Assembly: GCA_030386875.1 (NCBI GenBank)
Contig: CM059576.1
Location: 62,433,581 to 62,497,580, forward strand
Reading direction: 5' to 3'
DNA length: 64,000 bases
From: Morinoia aosen
Lineage: Eukaryota > Arthropoda > Malacostraca > Amphipoda > Talitridae
Positions 1 through 12,163 of this stretch are shown piece by piece. A model generated the notes under the pieces. That model was not told where the DNA came from, did not search any database, and worked only from the letters and a program-made list of their open reading frames with translations. The position numbers and the translations under genes are program-made. Within the stretch, counting starts at the first letter, position 1. Each line of letters begins with the position of its first letter.

Positions 1-1326
1 ATATACATTACAAATAGCACCTTGGGAGAGTTCGTTCTGAAAAAGAAAAACCATCACCGGCATTTCGCAATAGCTCCACAGAAAAAAATTCAAAAACTTA
101 AACAATTTATTCACTACATTAGATGGTTTCTTAGGCTTATTACAATGGAAACAATTGAGTATAGCTACTTGTAGATCCGATTAAGTTAAACGAATTCTAC
201 AGCATCCTATCATTAAGGCTATTTTATAGTGAACAATTGTAATTAACCGAATTCGCTTAAATCTAGTTTCAAACTAGACTGATGAATGAATTGATTGGGT
301 CAAGATTCGACGATTAATTTTACAACAATAATTGTGTTGATATGTACAGAATGAGAATATTATATTCTAGAAAAAATTAAGATCAGACGTAAGAATTTTG
401 TCATTAATCATGGTAAATCGCTCTACCAAGATAAATTAAATAGCAGAAAAGATTTGACTTGATTACCTTATGCGATAAATATTCCATTAGAAACAGGGAT
501 TCAATATTCGTTTTGTAAGGTTTGTAAGACCTTTTTTCACGAATCTCTGCATCGATCGAACTTTAAGTCTTGGTTCCAATGAAAAGGAGACTGTGTTGTG
601 TCCTAGCTTTTGAATAATGCTGACGTGTGTAGTTATTTCTTTTTCAGGTTATATGATCGTGATAGCAAGATTGTGTAGTTGATAATAATATTGTTTAGGA
701 TCTCTGTCGATGTCAACAGTCAATGTTTCATGGAGAGCTTCCAGAAATCTTAATTTGGAGAGCTTGCAGAAAATTGAACATTTACGCATTTTAAAATTTT
801 TGAATGAATCCTTCGTGTTTTATTCTAATTATATTCTGATTTCTTTACCGGTCAAATAGCTCTTTTGTACACTGCAAAGAACAAATTGATTATTATTATC
901 AGTTCTGTGTACACGTCAGTGAAGCATGATGACTACGAATGTAGCTGCAATTTCTTTACTACTTATACTCCACGCCAGAGCGTGATTTAGTTTTGACAGC
1001 CTTAAAATTGGGTAGCAAATTTGGGCCAATAAACTCATTCCAACCGCTATATTTTATTCGATTCTTACAATGGCTTAAAACAGTAAGTTCTGCAGTTTTA
1101 CTATCCTAGAGTGTTCATGTACTATTTGCAGTAACTTCAACTAATATACGAAACACGAGATGTTTTCCTCTTCCATTGATCTTAAGCTACACGCACAGCG
1201 TTAAAACTGCTGCAAACAAGTGGAAAAATTTCACCGACTTATGATTGCGACGCTATTCTACATAATTAATTAATGATTGACGTTTTCAGCTACACATACA
1301 GCTTCTAAATCACGAAATAAGAGAAA
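1..1326. other. AT-rich upstream sequence, no gene seen
   Basis: No convincing open frame, repeat or transposon terminus was recognised. It lies upstream of the first predicted exon of the + strand gene and may hold its promoter, but no specific element can be named. Confidence 0.4.
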
Positions 1327-1528
1327 ATGATTCCGTTCCAACTTTTCACGTTTTTCTTTCTATACCCTGGCGTAATAGCACTTTGTTTACAATGGTACGC
1401 TTGTCATACGTGTCTCTCGGGTCACCAAATCGTTCTACCTGATGGCGCTCTGGTCATTGACATCTCAAGGACCAGATGTGCTGCTATGTGTTTGCAGCGC
1501 TCCTGCACAGGCTGGATTCACCACTCAG
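1327..1528 (+). CDS. Exon 1 of a predicted secreted Cys-rich (PAN/Apple-like) protein
   Basis: The frame opens with MIPFQLFTFFFLYPGVIALC, a Met followed by a long hydrophobic run that looks like a signal peptide. After it come cysteines with spacing like a PAN/Apple core: the stretch RTRCAAMCLQRSCTGW has C-x3-C-x4-C followed by an aromatic residue. The exon closes at a consensus donor (TCAG|gtcagt at 1528/1529) after one base of the next codon, which matches the phase needed by the exon at 8573. Without splicing the frame runs only five more residues. The ATG at 1327 is the first in frame and leads straight into the hydrophobic run. Function is unknown. PAN domains bind protein or carbohydrate outside the cell, but that assignment rests on spacing alone. 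Alternative: a chance short frame. Confidence 0.42.
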
Positions 1529-2017
1529 GTCAGTTGCGAAATTAATGATGCCAGACTGTAGGTGACTGCAAATAAATTTAAAGTGTTATGAAATCCCTTA
1601 CTGCATCTTATTTTTGTCATTGGACAGGATCGAATATCTATTGTTGAATATTTTCAAGAATTTTCTTAATAAACGGAGTAACATTGACCAAGCAAAGGTG
1701 TGACAATGAAAACACTCGCAAATTACTTGCTTTAAGGGAAAATTTTACAGTGGAGGAGTTCCGTGCCCTCTGTATGGTGTAAACTCGTCGCAACTTTAAT
1801 TTTTCAAAGTCACCATCGGTAACTCGTGCAGTTTTTCTATTCACAAGCTCATGCTTTACTGCATACGATAACAAAATCAGTGTGATATTGCTGACTGTAG
1901 CAACACGCACCTTCGAGTGTAAAAATAAATTAGTTTTACAGCTTTGTAAAATATTGATTATTCAAAAAATTCGCAGTTTTCCGAAATATGGATGAAGGAA
2001 TGTCAATATGTCCCAGG

Positions 2018-2345
2018 TAGCAAGAAATTATTAGGTCAATATTGGGTTGATAATTATTTATTGACCTGATATTGGAATCTTGGATTACAATAATAGGCTA
2101 ATAACAAGACAATATCGAAAAAAAGACATATTTATTTACTATATCAACTTGTTATTGGGACAATGTAGTAAATAATTTTATTTCTAATAATGAACTAACA
2201 GTGTATATATCTATGTACGATATTCATATAAGTGGAACCTATCGCATATTAATTAAAAATATCGTAATTAAATAAAATTTGTTAAAATATAAATTATTAT
2301 TGCCCAAACATTGGGTTGATATCGTACGCCAATAATACGGAGTAA
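2018..2345. mobile_element. MITE-like repeat with CCCAGGTAGCAA end
   Basis: It begins with cccaggtagcaagaaatt, which matches the terminus of the element ending at 9033 in inverted orientation. Just inside it, aggtcaata and tattgacct form an inverted pair. The other end is not clear. It may be a truncated copy of the same family as 8727-9033. The sequence lies in intron 1 of the five-exon gene. Confidence 0.35.
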
Positions 2346-3775
2346 TTTGTATAAAATGTACCAATTAAGTTAATGAATGGTTATTTCAGTAATTAATGAG
2401 TGCAGATATATATGACAGATATCAAGAAATGTGAATCCGTTACAGTCATATGTATATTCAGAATTACTGTAATCACAGGTTCACAGTTTTAGTTTTTTCA
2501 GTCGTTCAATGAGTTTCGAAGGTCTAGTTTTTACAAAAAAATACGCTAAGATCGTTTGTGATAAGTTACTATAGCAATATATGTCTATATGTATATTGAA
2601 TTAAGATGATATAAAGTCATTTATATAGATGATATAAATGGCTTAATTTCGTAAAGATGGTATTGAGTAGGCCTATTCCTAACATATAATCCATTTTGCA
2701 TGCATCATTCTTCGAGTAAAGCACTTTCGTGCAATTTTTCCAGCACGCATATACTGTATCTGCTGCTCAGATGAACGTAGCGTATGTGGTTGTTTAGTCT
2801 GATTTCACAATCCGGCATATATATTGACATCAATCAACTGAAAAAATCACAAATTATAGTTTTATGCAGCAAAAATAATTCAGTTGTGTAAAAAAACATA
2901 TTTAAAATTGTCAAAAACACATATACAACTATTTTTGACGGGTAACTTTAACGACAAATCGATCTATTGCTGATGCAGCCCTTGAGTCGGACGTCTTGTG
3001 TGCGATACGTTAAGCTCGGCCGCAGCCATGGTGCAGCATGACTCAGGCGAGCATCGCGGTAGTTTGAATTTTGTGACTGTCTGAAGTGAAGTAGTTGCTG
3101 TGCTCTTCATGTTTAGGACATTCATTGCTTAGCTTTCAACAGCAAGAGGGCAGTTAATGTGAAGTTGAATTCATTTAAGTAACTGAAGCAAACGTGTTAC
3201 CATTTTTTTGTTTCATTAGGATTTGAACAACTATATTTTTGAAACGAAAACGTTCCCTGCGTTTCAAATTTAACCGAACCACGCGTAGACAAGCGGCTTT
3301 CATACTCCCATAAAATATAAAGTAGACATAATTTGTGGTACAACTCATTGTAATTCAGTTTTTAATCAATTAATGGTCCATTGAAATCTATATTTAGCAT
3401 TCGTCATATTCGAGTTACTGAGCAGTGAAGGGCATGAATAATAGACGTAAAAAACCTTGTTCTAAACACATTGATGACAATGGTGACCTGACACGATTGG
3501 TACAATTGCAAGTGTTGGAAGCATTGAAGAATTTATTTTTTCTAACTATTGATGTAAATGAAGTTATAAATATCGTTTATCAAGACATGGAAAATATATG
3601 TGAAACGAATTTTTTTTAAGGGAAGCATTTCCAAAAAACTGAAACTTTTTTCTATTAGACTTACGTCTATGAAAATTCGCAGACTACTAGATCTCCACAT
3701 TTGTAACAACTTTTGTTTACGAAAAATTTTTCCCCAGGGCATAGAAAATGAATTATTCCTTGAAAAAAAATTTGG
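2346..3775. other. Intronic sequence, nothing recognised
   Basis: AT-rich sequence with a short GC-richer patch near 2990-3070. The small open frames at 3425-3742 have no recognisable motif and overlap on both strands, so they are treated as noise. Confidence 0.4.
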
Positions 3776-3780
3776 TTCAT

Positions 3781-4066
3781 TATAACTCCGAAGTTTACAA
3801 AGCTAGAGCAATACGGCTTGTTGCATTTGAAAGTCAAACGTGTGCTCTATCTATAATACGGATGGAATTTTTGATTAATTTCATTCTGAATTTATATGTA
3901 TTTTTTGTCAGTCTCAGGGCAAAAGTTATAATTTAAGGGTTAAAAAGTCTATGGAAAGCTTTACAGAAACAATTTTAAAAATCTATCCAAATTGTAGGTA
4001 GATCACACATTTCACTTTCAAATGCAACAAACCGCATTGCTCTAGCTTTGTAAACGTCGGAGTTAT
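3781..4066. repeat. Foldback repeat, arms of about 60 bp
   Basis: The left arm (about 3781-3844, starting ataactccgaagtttacaaa) is the reverse complement, at roughly 90 percent by eye, of about 4006-4066 (ending tttgtaaacgtcggagttat). The spacer is about 165 bp. Part of a larger cluster of related repeats to 5.7 kb in intron 1. Confidence 0.7.
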
Positions 4067-4109
4067 AACGACAAACGTCTTGAAAACTTACTTTTTTAAG
4101 ACCTATTTT

Positions 4110-4880
4110 TAAGAAAAAAAGGCTTCTCCTCCTTCAGTTTTTGAGCTACAGTGATGATTTTGGTATCATTGGATGCAGAAAAACAAGGGCTTTACAATTT
4201 ATTCAGAAGTTTTTCAAAATTCATTCTTGTTTCAAAGTTATGACGTCATAAATTTGAATTTTCTTGAGAATATTTTGATTTTTTTTTAATTTCTTTAAAT
4301 TTTTCTATTGGAAATTTGAGGGAAAGCATTCAAGTTTTTGGAATTTCCACGTTATTCTGCATCCAATGATACCAAAATCCTTACTGTAGCTCAAAAACTA
4401 TCAGAGAAGAAGCATTAAGAAACCACCCCCCCCCCCAAAATGTCGTTTTCTATGATTTCCCATTTTTTTTTCAAGAAAATCGCATTTTGTCATAAATGAT
4501 AAATGATTCTAAATTGCATTTCCTATCAGTATAGCAAATTTCATTGCTCTAAATTCAATAATGAAAAAAATATTCGGATGGGGGATGCTTACCTTGAGGA
4601 ATATGAATGAAGAAATATATAAAAAAAAAATTGAAAATGTGAGGATTTTTTTAATGTCCACGTTATTCTGCATCCAATGATACCAAAATCATTACTGTAG
4701 CTCAAAAATTGTAGGAGAAGAAGCATTTTGAAAACCCCCCAAAAATGTCGGTTTCTATGATTTCCCATTTTCTTTTTAAGAAAATCTCATTTTGTCATGA
4801 ATGATAAATGATTCTAAATTGTATTTCCTATCAGTATACCAAATTTCATTGCTCTAGGTTTAAAAATGAAAAAAATGTCC
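4110..4880. repeat. Three copies of a repeat unit, one inverted
   Basis: The phrase tgcatccaatgataccaaaa followed by actgtagctcaaaaa occurs at about 4359-4400 and 4670-4712 in direct orientation, and inverted at about 4140-4180. The two direct copies continue with further shared text (tgtcggtttctatgatttcc and tttcattgctcta). Probably pieces of one dispersed element. No coding capacity is seen. Confidence 0.65.
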
Positions 4881-5124
4881 GTAAGGGGGATGCTCTCCCC
4901 CTCCCGGGGGGACCCTAGCTCTGGGATACGTTCCTGATATTTTTACAGACATTCGGGGACATATCTCAAACTCATTTAAAGCAATAAAAAAATCAGGAGA
5001 ATCGACTTTTGGACTGCAGATGCCCCCAAAATGGTTCCCTTTAACTTGACAAAAGTTTTACAACGGTGACAAAAAAATTAGTATTTGCTTGGAAGGCTTC
5101 TCATTTAAAGTGTATTTTATTGAA

Positions 5125-5695
5125 AATTTGGTAAATCTGAAGGAGATGTCAGTTATCAATTTTCCACTTTTTGGTGCCCGAACCTAATTAATGGAATCAT
5201 AATAAACAAGTTTTCTTCTATGCACTTTCCGTCTCAAATGAGTATTTTACGATTAATAGCGGTAAGTTTAGTTTCATCTTTGATGACGAATGCGCTCGAA
5301 TAAAAAGCTACTCATCGATTTTCGAAATTTTGTTGCTTGAATCATGGTAATAACATCGAAACAAACAACTTTTCATCCATACACTTTTTTCGGCAAATGA
5401 GTATTTAACGAGGTATAGCGGTAGGTTTGGTTTCGTCTTTGATGACGATCGCGCTGGAAACGAGTGCGCATTGCAGTGTTGCTGTCCGACGTGCTCCTTG
5501 AATTACTTGCCGCTTCAAACACTGGAGTTGCGGTAAGTCATTTACCGCTATAACTAATAAAATACTCATTTGAGACGGAAAGTGCATAGAAGAAAACTTG
5601 TTTATTTCGATCTAATTAACTATGCTTAGGCATCGAAATTTACAAAACCGATAACTGACATATCCTTCAGATTTACCGAAAATTTTGCAATTTTA
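5125..5695. repeat. Complex foldback with about 140-bp arms
   Basis: The left arm (about 5125-5262, including tgcactttccgtctcaaatg) is repeated in reverse complement at about 5545-5695. A further direct partial copy of the arm lies near 5375-5450 (tacactttttcggcaaatga). The layout is arm, partial direct copy, inverted arm. Intronic. Confidence 0.65.
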
Positions 5696-5699
5696 CACT

Positions 5700-7205
5700 A
5701 GGGCCTATGTGTAAATAACTACAATAGTGATAGCTCTTTTAGTGATGCAGTGTAATCTCAGCGCACATATGTAAGTTCTGACTATTACATTATTTGAGAA
5801 AACTTCAATACTATTTCTTTAATTTTCTTATTTCATTAATTGATAGGCTACAAGTTTTTCAATTCTTACAAATTTTTTGAAATAATAGCTTTATGTATTA
5901 TACATATGTATTCTTAATTGTTGATGATAAGTGATATTAATGTTTTTTAACTATTATTTTTATATTTTTAATAGTGCTTCTATTTTTCTTTTTTACTGTC
6001 CAGAACAGCTGATTAACGGTTTATTCATTAAAATACTGCGCAAATACTATACAAATGAAAAAGAATTAATATGGCTTTCACAAAATTGTGAAGGAGAGAT
6101 GTACATCCAAGCTAGCAGAAACACTATTCAATGACTCACAACATTGTCATCATTCTTCCCTCTAGAACGTTTTTGCCGTGTGGTTAGGGCTGCCTAAGCT
6201 AACTTATAATCTAATTTTTCTTTTCGGCATTTTGGTAAGCATCAATGTTAGTGCCTGTTAGTGAATGACATGTATGGTACCATATTAAATTTTGAACCAT
6301 ACGTTGTTCATTAATGAAGTCAGCCACAATGAGTGTGCCAGGGCAACCATGATACCCTTCCGTAATACTCATTTGCAAGTGACAAAACTTTATTTGCTTA
6401 TGTTCAATAAATTATATTTGCATGAACATATTGCTCTTTACAGCACTTTTCAATGTAAAAATTAAATTCTTGCAAATGAGGGGACTGACATTCAGAAATC
6501 CACCCAAGAGATCCCAATGAGAGTCAGAAAACATATTCTGATCTACGTGGAGTTCAACTTCTGCTCTTTCTATGAGGTTACCCAGTCTAACCTTTTTGCC
6601 AGTTCATGCATAATTTTCGCTGCCCAAGCAATTCAGTAACTTGGGCGGCGATAAACATGCATGCAGGTTTAAAAAATGTTATACTGGGAATACATGTACG
6701 AGTTCAAACAGTGATGTGGATTTTCGCTAAAGACAAGGATGGTAGCTTAAACGTTTTTAAATTTACTCATTTTATCATACCAAGTGAATGAATACTGCTT
6801 GCATTATGTTGTTCCAATACTGTGCTTGCTTACTTTTAATGACTAAAAGTTTTGTGAGGGATTATCTCAATTAGTTGGCCTATCTTGTCAATGGGACCAG
6901 AATAGGCCAAAATATTTAGTTTCTAGAGATTTATGTTGTCTTAAACTAATGTAATGAAAAGGACCATATAGTATTTTCACTTCTATTCTTCCCAACTCTT
7001 AAAGATGCATGTGTATAGAGACGCTGGTAGATTGCAGCTAAACTTTCCATGTAACCAACAATAAATCATGTTTTTATATTCCTCTTCACTATGCAAAGCA
7101 CAAATGAAAAGTAATACTACCATCTATCGTATATTGTGCAAAAAATGTGAAATGGGATAACTATTTTTCAGCTATATCATATGCGCCCCATGTCAATCCC
7201 ACATC
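5700..7205. other. Intronic sequence, nothing recognised
   Basis: AT-rich. The open frames at 5931-6134 and 6606-6791 show no motif, signal peptide or splice context that I can support. Confidence 0.4.
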
Positions 7206-7506
7206 TGTGTCTACTGCTCGTCGTAGCCGTGCGACCATCGAACTTGCCTCCGTCCAGGCAGACCCTGGTTCGAGTCCCGGCGCTGGTGGCGGTTTTCTCT
7301 GTTGGGTATAGGAGAAAAATTCCAAGCACAATACCCCACTCTACCCAGGTGTCTGAAATGGGTACTGGTCTTGACCGGGGGAAAGCGTAATGGCGTCCTG
7401 GCGTTAGTTATAAGGCATTTGAAAATCCAATGTACAAGGTGATATGTATCAGGCTTGAAATTGGAAAATAAAGCATCCGTAGATGCCTTCATCATTTATT
7501 TATTTA
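7206..7506 (+). mobile_element. tRNA-derived SINE, copy 1
   Basis: The head carries a good Pol III B box, ggttcgagtcc at 7267-7277, in a tRNA-like context. The A box is poor. The body shares the text ccccactctacccaggtgtc, (a)tggcgtcctgg, cttataact-type and cttgaaattggaaaataaagc segments with the inverted copy at 57650-57908. It ends in an (ATTT)n tail near 7490-7506. It lies in intron 1 of the five-exon gene, in the sense direction. Confidence 0.75.
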
Positions 7507-8572
7507 TTTACTTGGGTATTGTTCGATTGTGCTGATATTTTACACGCCTTGTTTTTATGGTATATCCTAAGTTTTTTATATCCTGCTCATAATTTCACGA
7601 ATCAAAACTGGATTGACCATTTTCACCTCCCTATTAGGTATGTATATCTAAGTAGTATTTAGCTACTAGTAAGCTATAGGCTAATATGTAAGTATACACA
7701 CTTAAACAGTTATAATGGTGATATAATAAAAATAGTGATGACATAAAAGTACTGGACTTCTATACATATATTTACCTAGAACATTATATAAACCTGAATG
7801 GTAAGTTGCCCTATTAAAGGAGACCAATTCAATTTTTTTTAGTTTGAACTTTATCTGAAGCTACACTGGTAGTATTTTTATTTTGTTTGTTTTACAAACT
7901 GTATGTGTAATTTTTTTAGTTCAAATGATATAGTTTTAATTCAAATTGTAATTAAAATCCTTATTTTCAAGTCATTAATGAATGTATTTTCACGCACATT
8001 GAATTTAGTATGACCTTAAAATTTTGAAACAAGCCCGCTAATATTCTTGAAGCAGTCATAATTTTTACATGTATTTCAGCTCTATATACAGTCACCTTTA
8101 ATCCAGTATGTACCACAGTTTTTTATTACATGAACTTTAATGTAATTAATAACTAAATTGGCTGCTCTTCAACATTAGCATTCGTGCCACAATGAAGGAT
8201 TTGGGCTGTCCTGAAACCCTCATTAATACCAAGATGTATCGTACTGACTATTAGTCGTGATAAAAACCGGTCCCTCACTGTTTTATAATACAAGAACGCA
8301 GTTTTATTCAAGAACGAAATACTGGGAACTCGATTAGATACATGTTTTCAATTTAATGTAAACTATGTAACCGCGTTCTTATTTTTGCTTGCAATGAACC
8401 GAATTACTGTCGCCACAAAACGAGCGGCTACCACTTCTGCCATCATAGCTGGCAGTAATTTTTTCAGTATGTATTAATATAATTATAGCTAGTTAACTAA
8501 TTTGAAATGTATCACTTATGCGCATTTTTGAGCTAAAATGATACATCTTGGGGGGACACGATTTCTTTTCAG
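7507..8572. other. End of intron 1, nothing recognised
   Basis: AT-rich sequence that ends in a pyrimidine tract and acceptor, atttcttttcag, directly before the exon at 8573. No repeat terminus was recognised. Confidence 0.4.
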
Positions 8573-8662
8573 GTCAAACGGGATCAAACTGCATGTACAG
8601 GGTGCCCGACCACTGGTACGTGCAACACAAAATTTGGACTTCTACCCTACGATGGCAAAGAG
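8573..8662 (+). CDS. Exon 2 of the predicted secreted protein
   Basis: A 90-nt segment lies between a strong acceptor (atttcttttcag|GT) and a weaker donor (AAAGAG|gtttgt). Entered in phase 1 from exon 1 it completes a Gly codon and reads through 29 codons, including SNCMYRVPDHWYVQHK, leaving one base. The added cysteine fits the last Cys of a PAN-like unit. A second frame is also open (with CTGCPTTGTC) but does not match the phase of exon 1. The exon has to be joined over a 7-kb intron, so membership of this gene is inference from phase only. Confidence 0.4.
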
Positions 8663-8726
8663 GTTTGTAATAATGGAATCATGGATTAAAGATAAAATTT
8701 GAATGCTGTTTAGTTAATATTTTTAA

Positions 8727-9033
8727 CCCAGTATCAGCTAATTATTGTGTCAATATTGCATTGATATTGAGGTGTTTCCTTAAAGAACACTTTGGCTCAA
8801 TAATTAATTTCTAATATCACATCAATGTTAAGAAGTATTCAAAGACCAGAAATATATATAATTCTGATAACTATGTTATCTGATGTACATACCTACACAC
8901 CTACAAGTGTGTAGGTATGTACATCAGATTTTCCAAAATAAGGTATTGCCCCAATGTTCATTTTGAATATCCAGTCAATATTGAGACTGTATATTGGCTC
9001 AAAATTAGGTCAATAAATTTTGCTACCTGGGGT
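8727..9033. mobile_element. Short MITE-like element with internal perfect hairpin
   Basis: The ends cccagtatcagctaattatt and, read from the other side, cccaggtagcaaaatttatt are similar imperfect inverted repeats. The interior is rich in caatattg words. At 8879-8928 there is a perfect hairpin: 22-bp arms starting tctgatgtacatacc around a 6-nt loop, ctacaa. It lies in intron 2. Confidence 0.5.
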
Positions 9034-10029
9034 ACAGTCTTTCTCTCTAGTTAGCAACTATTCACTTATGAGTGTTGTTTTGTAGAAAATTAACACGAAA
9101 TCTTCGATATTCAATTGTATGTGTCAATTTTGAGGCACCGAAATGTTTTAGTTTGAACATTCCCGTGTTGAAATTCGCTTGAAAAATTTAATATTTTTTG
9201 CTTGTGTTCTTTTATTTTTAACCAACTTTAATAACCAATTACACCTATGACTTCATAAGTACTGCATCATCACACCTGAGAACATAGAGCTACCGGATGA
9301 TTCACTCGAATCTACCAATTAAATTTTTTACATAGTTCTATATTTTCTTCCTGTTTTTCAGTCGTATGAGTTACGACGTTATCATTACAATTCGTGATAG
9401 CATTAAATTTGACGATCGAGTCTGCTGATGTCGCAGTCATATTACATTATCAATACCGACCGAAGGAGAACATTTTTATCGGTTTTAGCAGGTTCGACTT
9501 CAATAAATTTCAAATGGAATAACCTTTACCCTAAATTCTTCCACGCCACTCCCTGTCACTTTCTTTCACGAATAAAAAATGCAAAAATTAGAACAATTAA
9601 ACTGCATGCGTACTTAGGTGCACGAAAAGTTGCCAGATTTTTAAATTTAGGTATTCAAAAATAATAACATCAAATCGGAGCTAATGAATTTGACGATCAT
9701 AATATGTTCAAAACGATAAGAAGTATAAGGGAGATGCACTCGATTGTTCAAGAAATTGCCTTCAAATATTTATGTTTGCACTCTTTGGCATAAATTAAGT
9801 GCAGTTATCTTTATTTCCGACATGCCCTTAATGATCAGGCAAATTGTTCCTCGTCGTAATTGAAATTCAAACGGTCAGCACAATAAAGTTGTGTGCATTG
9901 CTAATAAAAACTTGGTGCGTCAAGGTTTACTTCGGTAAAATTATTTACAAAAGAAATTACTCACGTTAACAGATTTTCTCCCTGTTGTTTTGAATGGCCT
10001 TTTCTTTCGTTATCGAGTTAAGGAGCAGA
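9034..10029. other. Intronic sequence, nothing recognised
   Basis: The 78-aa open frame at 9428-9664 has no recognisable motif and no splice support. Confidence 0.35.
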
Positions 10030-10927
10030 ATAACAGTGTCGATACCGTCGTGCGGTCGACGTGAGGGTTCGTGGAAAAGGGGGCTGTCTTCTGTGCAGCT
10101 ACCTTTTCCAGGGGCGCTAGCTTTTTACCGCAGCTGCCCTTCCTGAGGTTCGTGTGGGTACCGCCTACGCCGTAATCAGTCCGCTAGGGCAACAGAAGTA
10201 AATTCTGTTAGTGCCGAACTACGGCGGTACCGTTGTGTGTGTGGGGTGAGGTTTGTGTGGGTACCGCCTACGCCGTATTCAGTCCGCTAGGGCAAGAGAA
10301 GTCATTTCTGTTCGTGCTGAACTACGGCGGTACCGTTAGGAAGACGAGCCACAGTCTACGCCGTTTTAAGACCGTTAGGGCAACAGAAGTGAATTCTATT
10401 ACTGCCGAACTGCGACAGCGTCTTCCTATACGACAAACTATGCGGAATAGTCGGTCCTTGCGAAGTAGCTCCTTATACCCCTTATAAGGCGAGGTCTCGT
10501 ATGAAACTTCAGCCTTTGTCAATAAGTGGTAAGAAAACTCTTTTTACTTAATGGTGTGACTTGTTTTTTGCAGAATCTAGTTACAATGCCTCTTAAATGA
10601 CTGATACAGTTCAGCAAAGAACATGATTTTATTTACTGTCTGTGAAAATAGCGTACATAGACATGAGTTACTGCAAACCACAATAAAATACGCATAATTA
10701 CTCTTCAAATGTTCGTCTTATTCTGCTAGGTAGTCAAAATAACATTGAAATATTGAAATGCAATACAAATGATATTTAAGGGCAAACTAAGGTAAATGCA
10801 CAGACGCATCGTCAGCGCCGAGAAACAGACAAGTCGGCGTTCAGGGAGCTGGATACATAAAGAAAATACTTAGGATTATGGGTAACTAACACAAAAGCCT
10901 CGACAACACTTGCGCGGCCTGACAAAC
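10030..10927 (+). repeat. Hairpin-unit composite repeat, copy 1
   Basis: This about 900-bp unit recurs inverted at 46270-47245. It begins near cagtgtcgataccgtcgtgc and ends near gcggcctgaca. Inside are three direct subunits of about 95-105 bp. Each complete one starts ggtaccgcctacgcc, ends ggcggtacc, and carries an inner inverted pair such as aacagaa/ttctgtt, so every unit can fold into a hairpin. The distal part (10680-10925) matches the second copy as ordinary single-copy sequence. Short frames on both strands only reflect the repeat. No transposase or terminal inverted repeat is evident, so the class is unknown. It lies in intron 2 of the five-exon gene. Confidence 0.8.
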
Positions 10928-11839
10928 AGACAACATCATTACTCTGACTGCAACTATGGGCGTTCTCAAAAGATAAGATTGTTTTTTTTCAATTTTTGAA
11001 TGCTTCATGACTGGTTTTAATGATTAAATTTTATATTTTCTAAAACAATTACAGCATTTATCTTGCGGTTCAAGTTTATTCTCGTAATTTTTGATCCAGC
11101 TCCTTATTCACTGTGTGTGCGCTAGCGACCAAATTGTTCGTGTATCAACCATTATTCATGACTTTGATGTAGAATTTACTGAATTTCTTCATCAGTTGTT
11201 TTAAGCATTTCAAACCTTATGTGTCAAAAGCTACTTTCACACTTCTCAATTTTCAAGCAATACTTCCTTCCAACTTACCAGGAATGAGAACGTTAATTTA
11301 AATTATTCGCTGTAGCACGAGCTGGTTAAAACGAACACTGCTCGAATTGTTAATAAAATAATTAAACCAGTGCCCGTAAACTACGCGCCTTAGTTCAACA
11401 ATTTCATTTCGGTTACCTAAAATATTATAAACGCGAATGGCAACGAGCACTAAACGAATATCAGATGGTGGTATGTAGAGAAATATTTATTTGCGTCGCA
11501 GAGTTTGCGAAAATCCAGGGCTCATTCGAAACACTTCAGCGTCCATTTCTTAATATTACGCATTCATCATTAAAGTAAAACGTTTTGAAAGGCTTTGAAT
11601 AACTAGGATTGACACATTCGTTTATATTAGAAATGAACTATTTCATGACCAACTCAAATTTCTGCGCATGAGAATGCTCCATATGTTCATAGCATTCATT
11701 ACACCATAGCTTCATTACAGATTTGTTTGAAATGTAGAATTATCGTGCTGCTATTGCATACGCAAAGCAGTGAATATAACGTAACTCTGGGAGCGTGTAA
11801 AAAATCATCTTTTTATATTTAAAATATTCCCAGACTAAG
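10928..11839. other. Intronic sequence, nothing recognised
   Basis: AT-rich, no repeat or coding signal recognised. It ends at the uncertain acceptor of exon 3. Confidence 0.4.
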
Positions 11840-11981
11840 GATGTGTTATTCTTGGTATGGATCCCAGTGGGCATGGCAAGACCACTCACCTCTTCTCGTG
11901 CTGTGCTACTACTACCATCGATCCCACAATGGTCACCGTTCCTGGTTTGGAGGTCCGGGCATCTTCTGTGTTTCAAACTTA
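11840..11981 (+). CDS. Exon 3 of the predicted secreted protein
   Basis: The supported frame includes CATTTIDPTMVTVPGLEVRA and ends at donor CTTA|gtgagt with two bases of a codon, exactly the phase of exon 4. The 5' edge is the weak point. The obvious acceptor cccag at 11831-11833 gives an immediate TAA in this phase, so the exon is placed at the next AG, six bases on (ctaag|GA). The antisense strand also has an exon-like layout here (acacag|AAG to GAAGAG|gtgagt). I prefer + because exons 4 and 5 continue in frame. The two cysteines in a row are notable. No family is recognised. Confidence 0.42.
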
Positions 11982-12163
11982 GTGAGTAGTTTGGAACGGC
12001 AGTCTTCCGACAAAATAGTTGTATTAATTATTTTATAATTAGACTTTAAGATATAAATATAAATTTGACAATGTTTATAAGAGCCTATCTTCTAATGGAA
12101 ATTAATTTTGAGGTAATAATTTGAATTTGGCATTCATTATTTAACCGGAAATAAATGTTCCAG

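Noticed and set aside
7181..7390. tRNA gene at the SINE head
   Set aside because: Has a B box but a poor A box, and a shared SINE body and A/T-rich tail follow. It is a SINE, not a tRNA gene.
2018..9033. One 7-kb transposon with inverted CCAGGTAGCAA ends
   Set aside because: Only about 12 bp match at the outer ends, and 8727-9033 has its own two ends. Two short elements explain it better.
11740..11976. Minus-strand exon at exon 3 of the five-exon gene
   Set aside because: It has acceptor- and donor-like edges on the minus strand too, but no neighbouring minus exon continues the frame, while exons 4 and 5 do so on the + strand.
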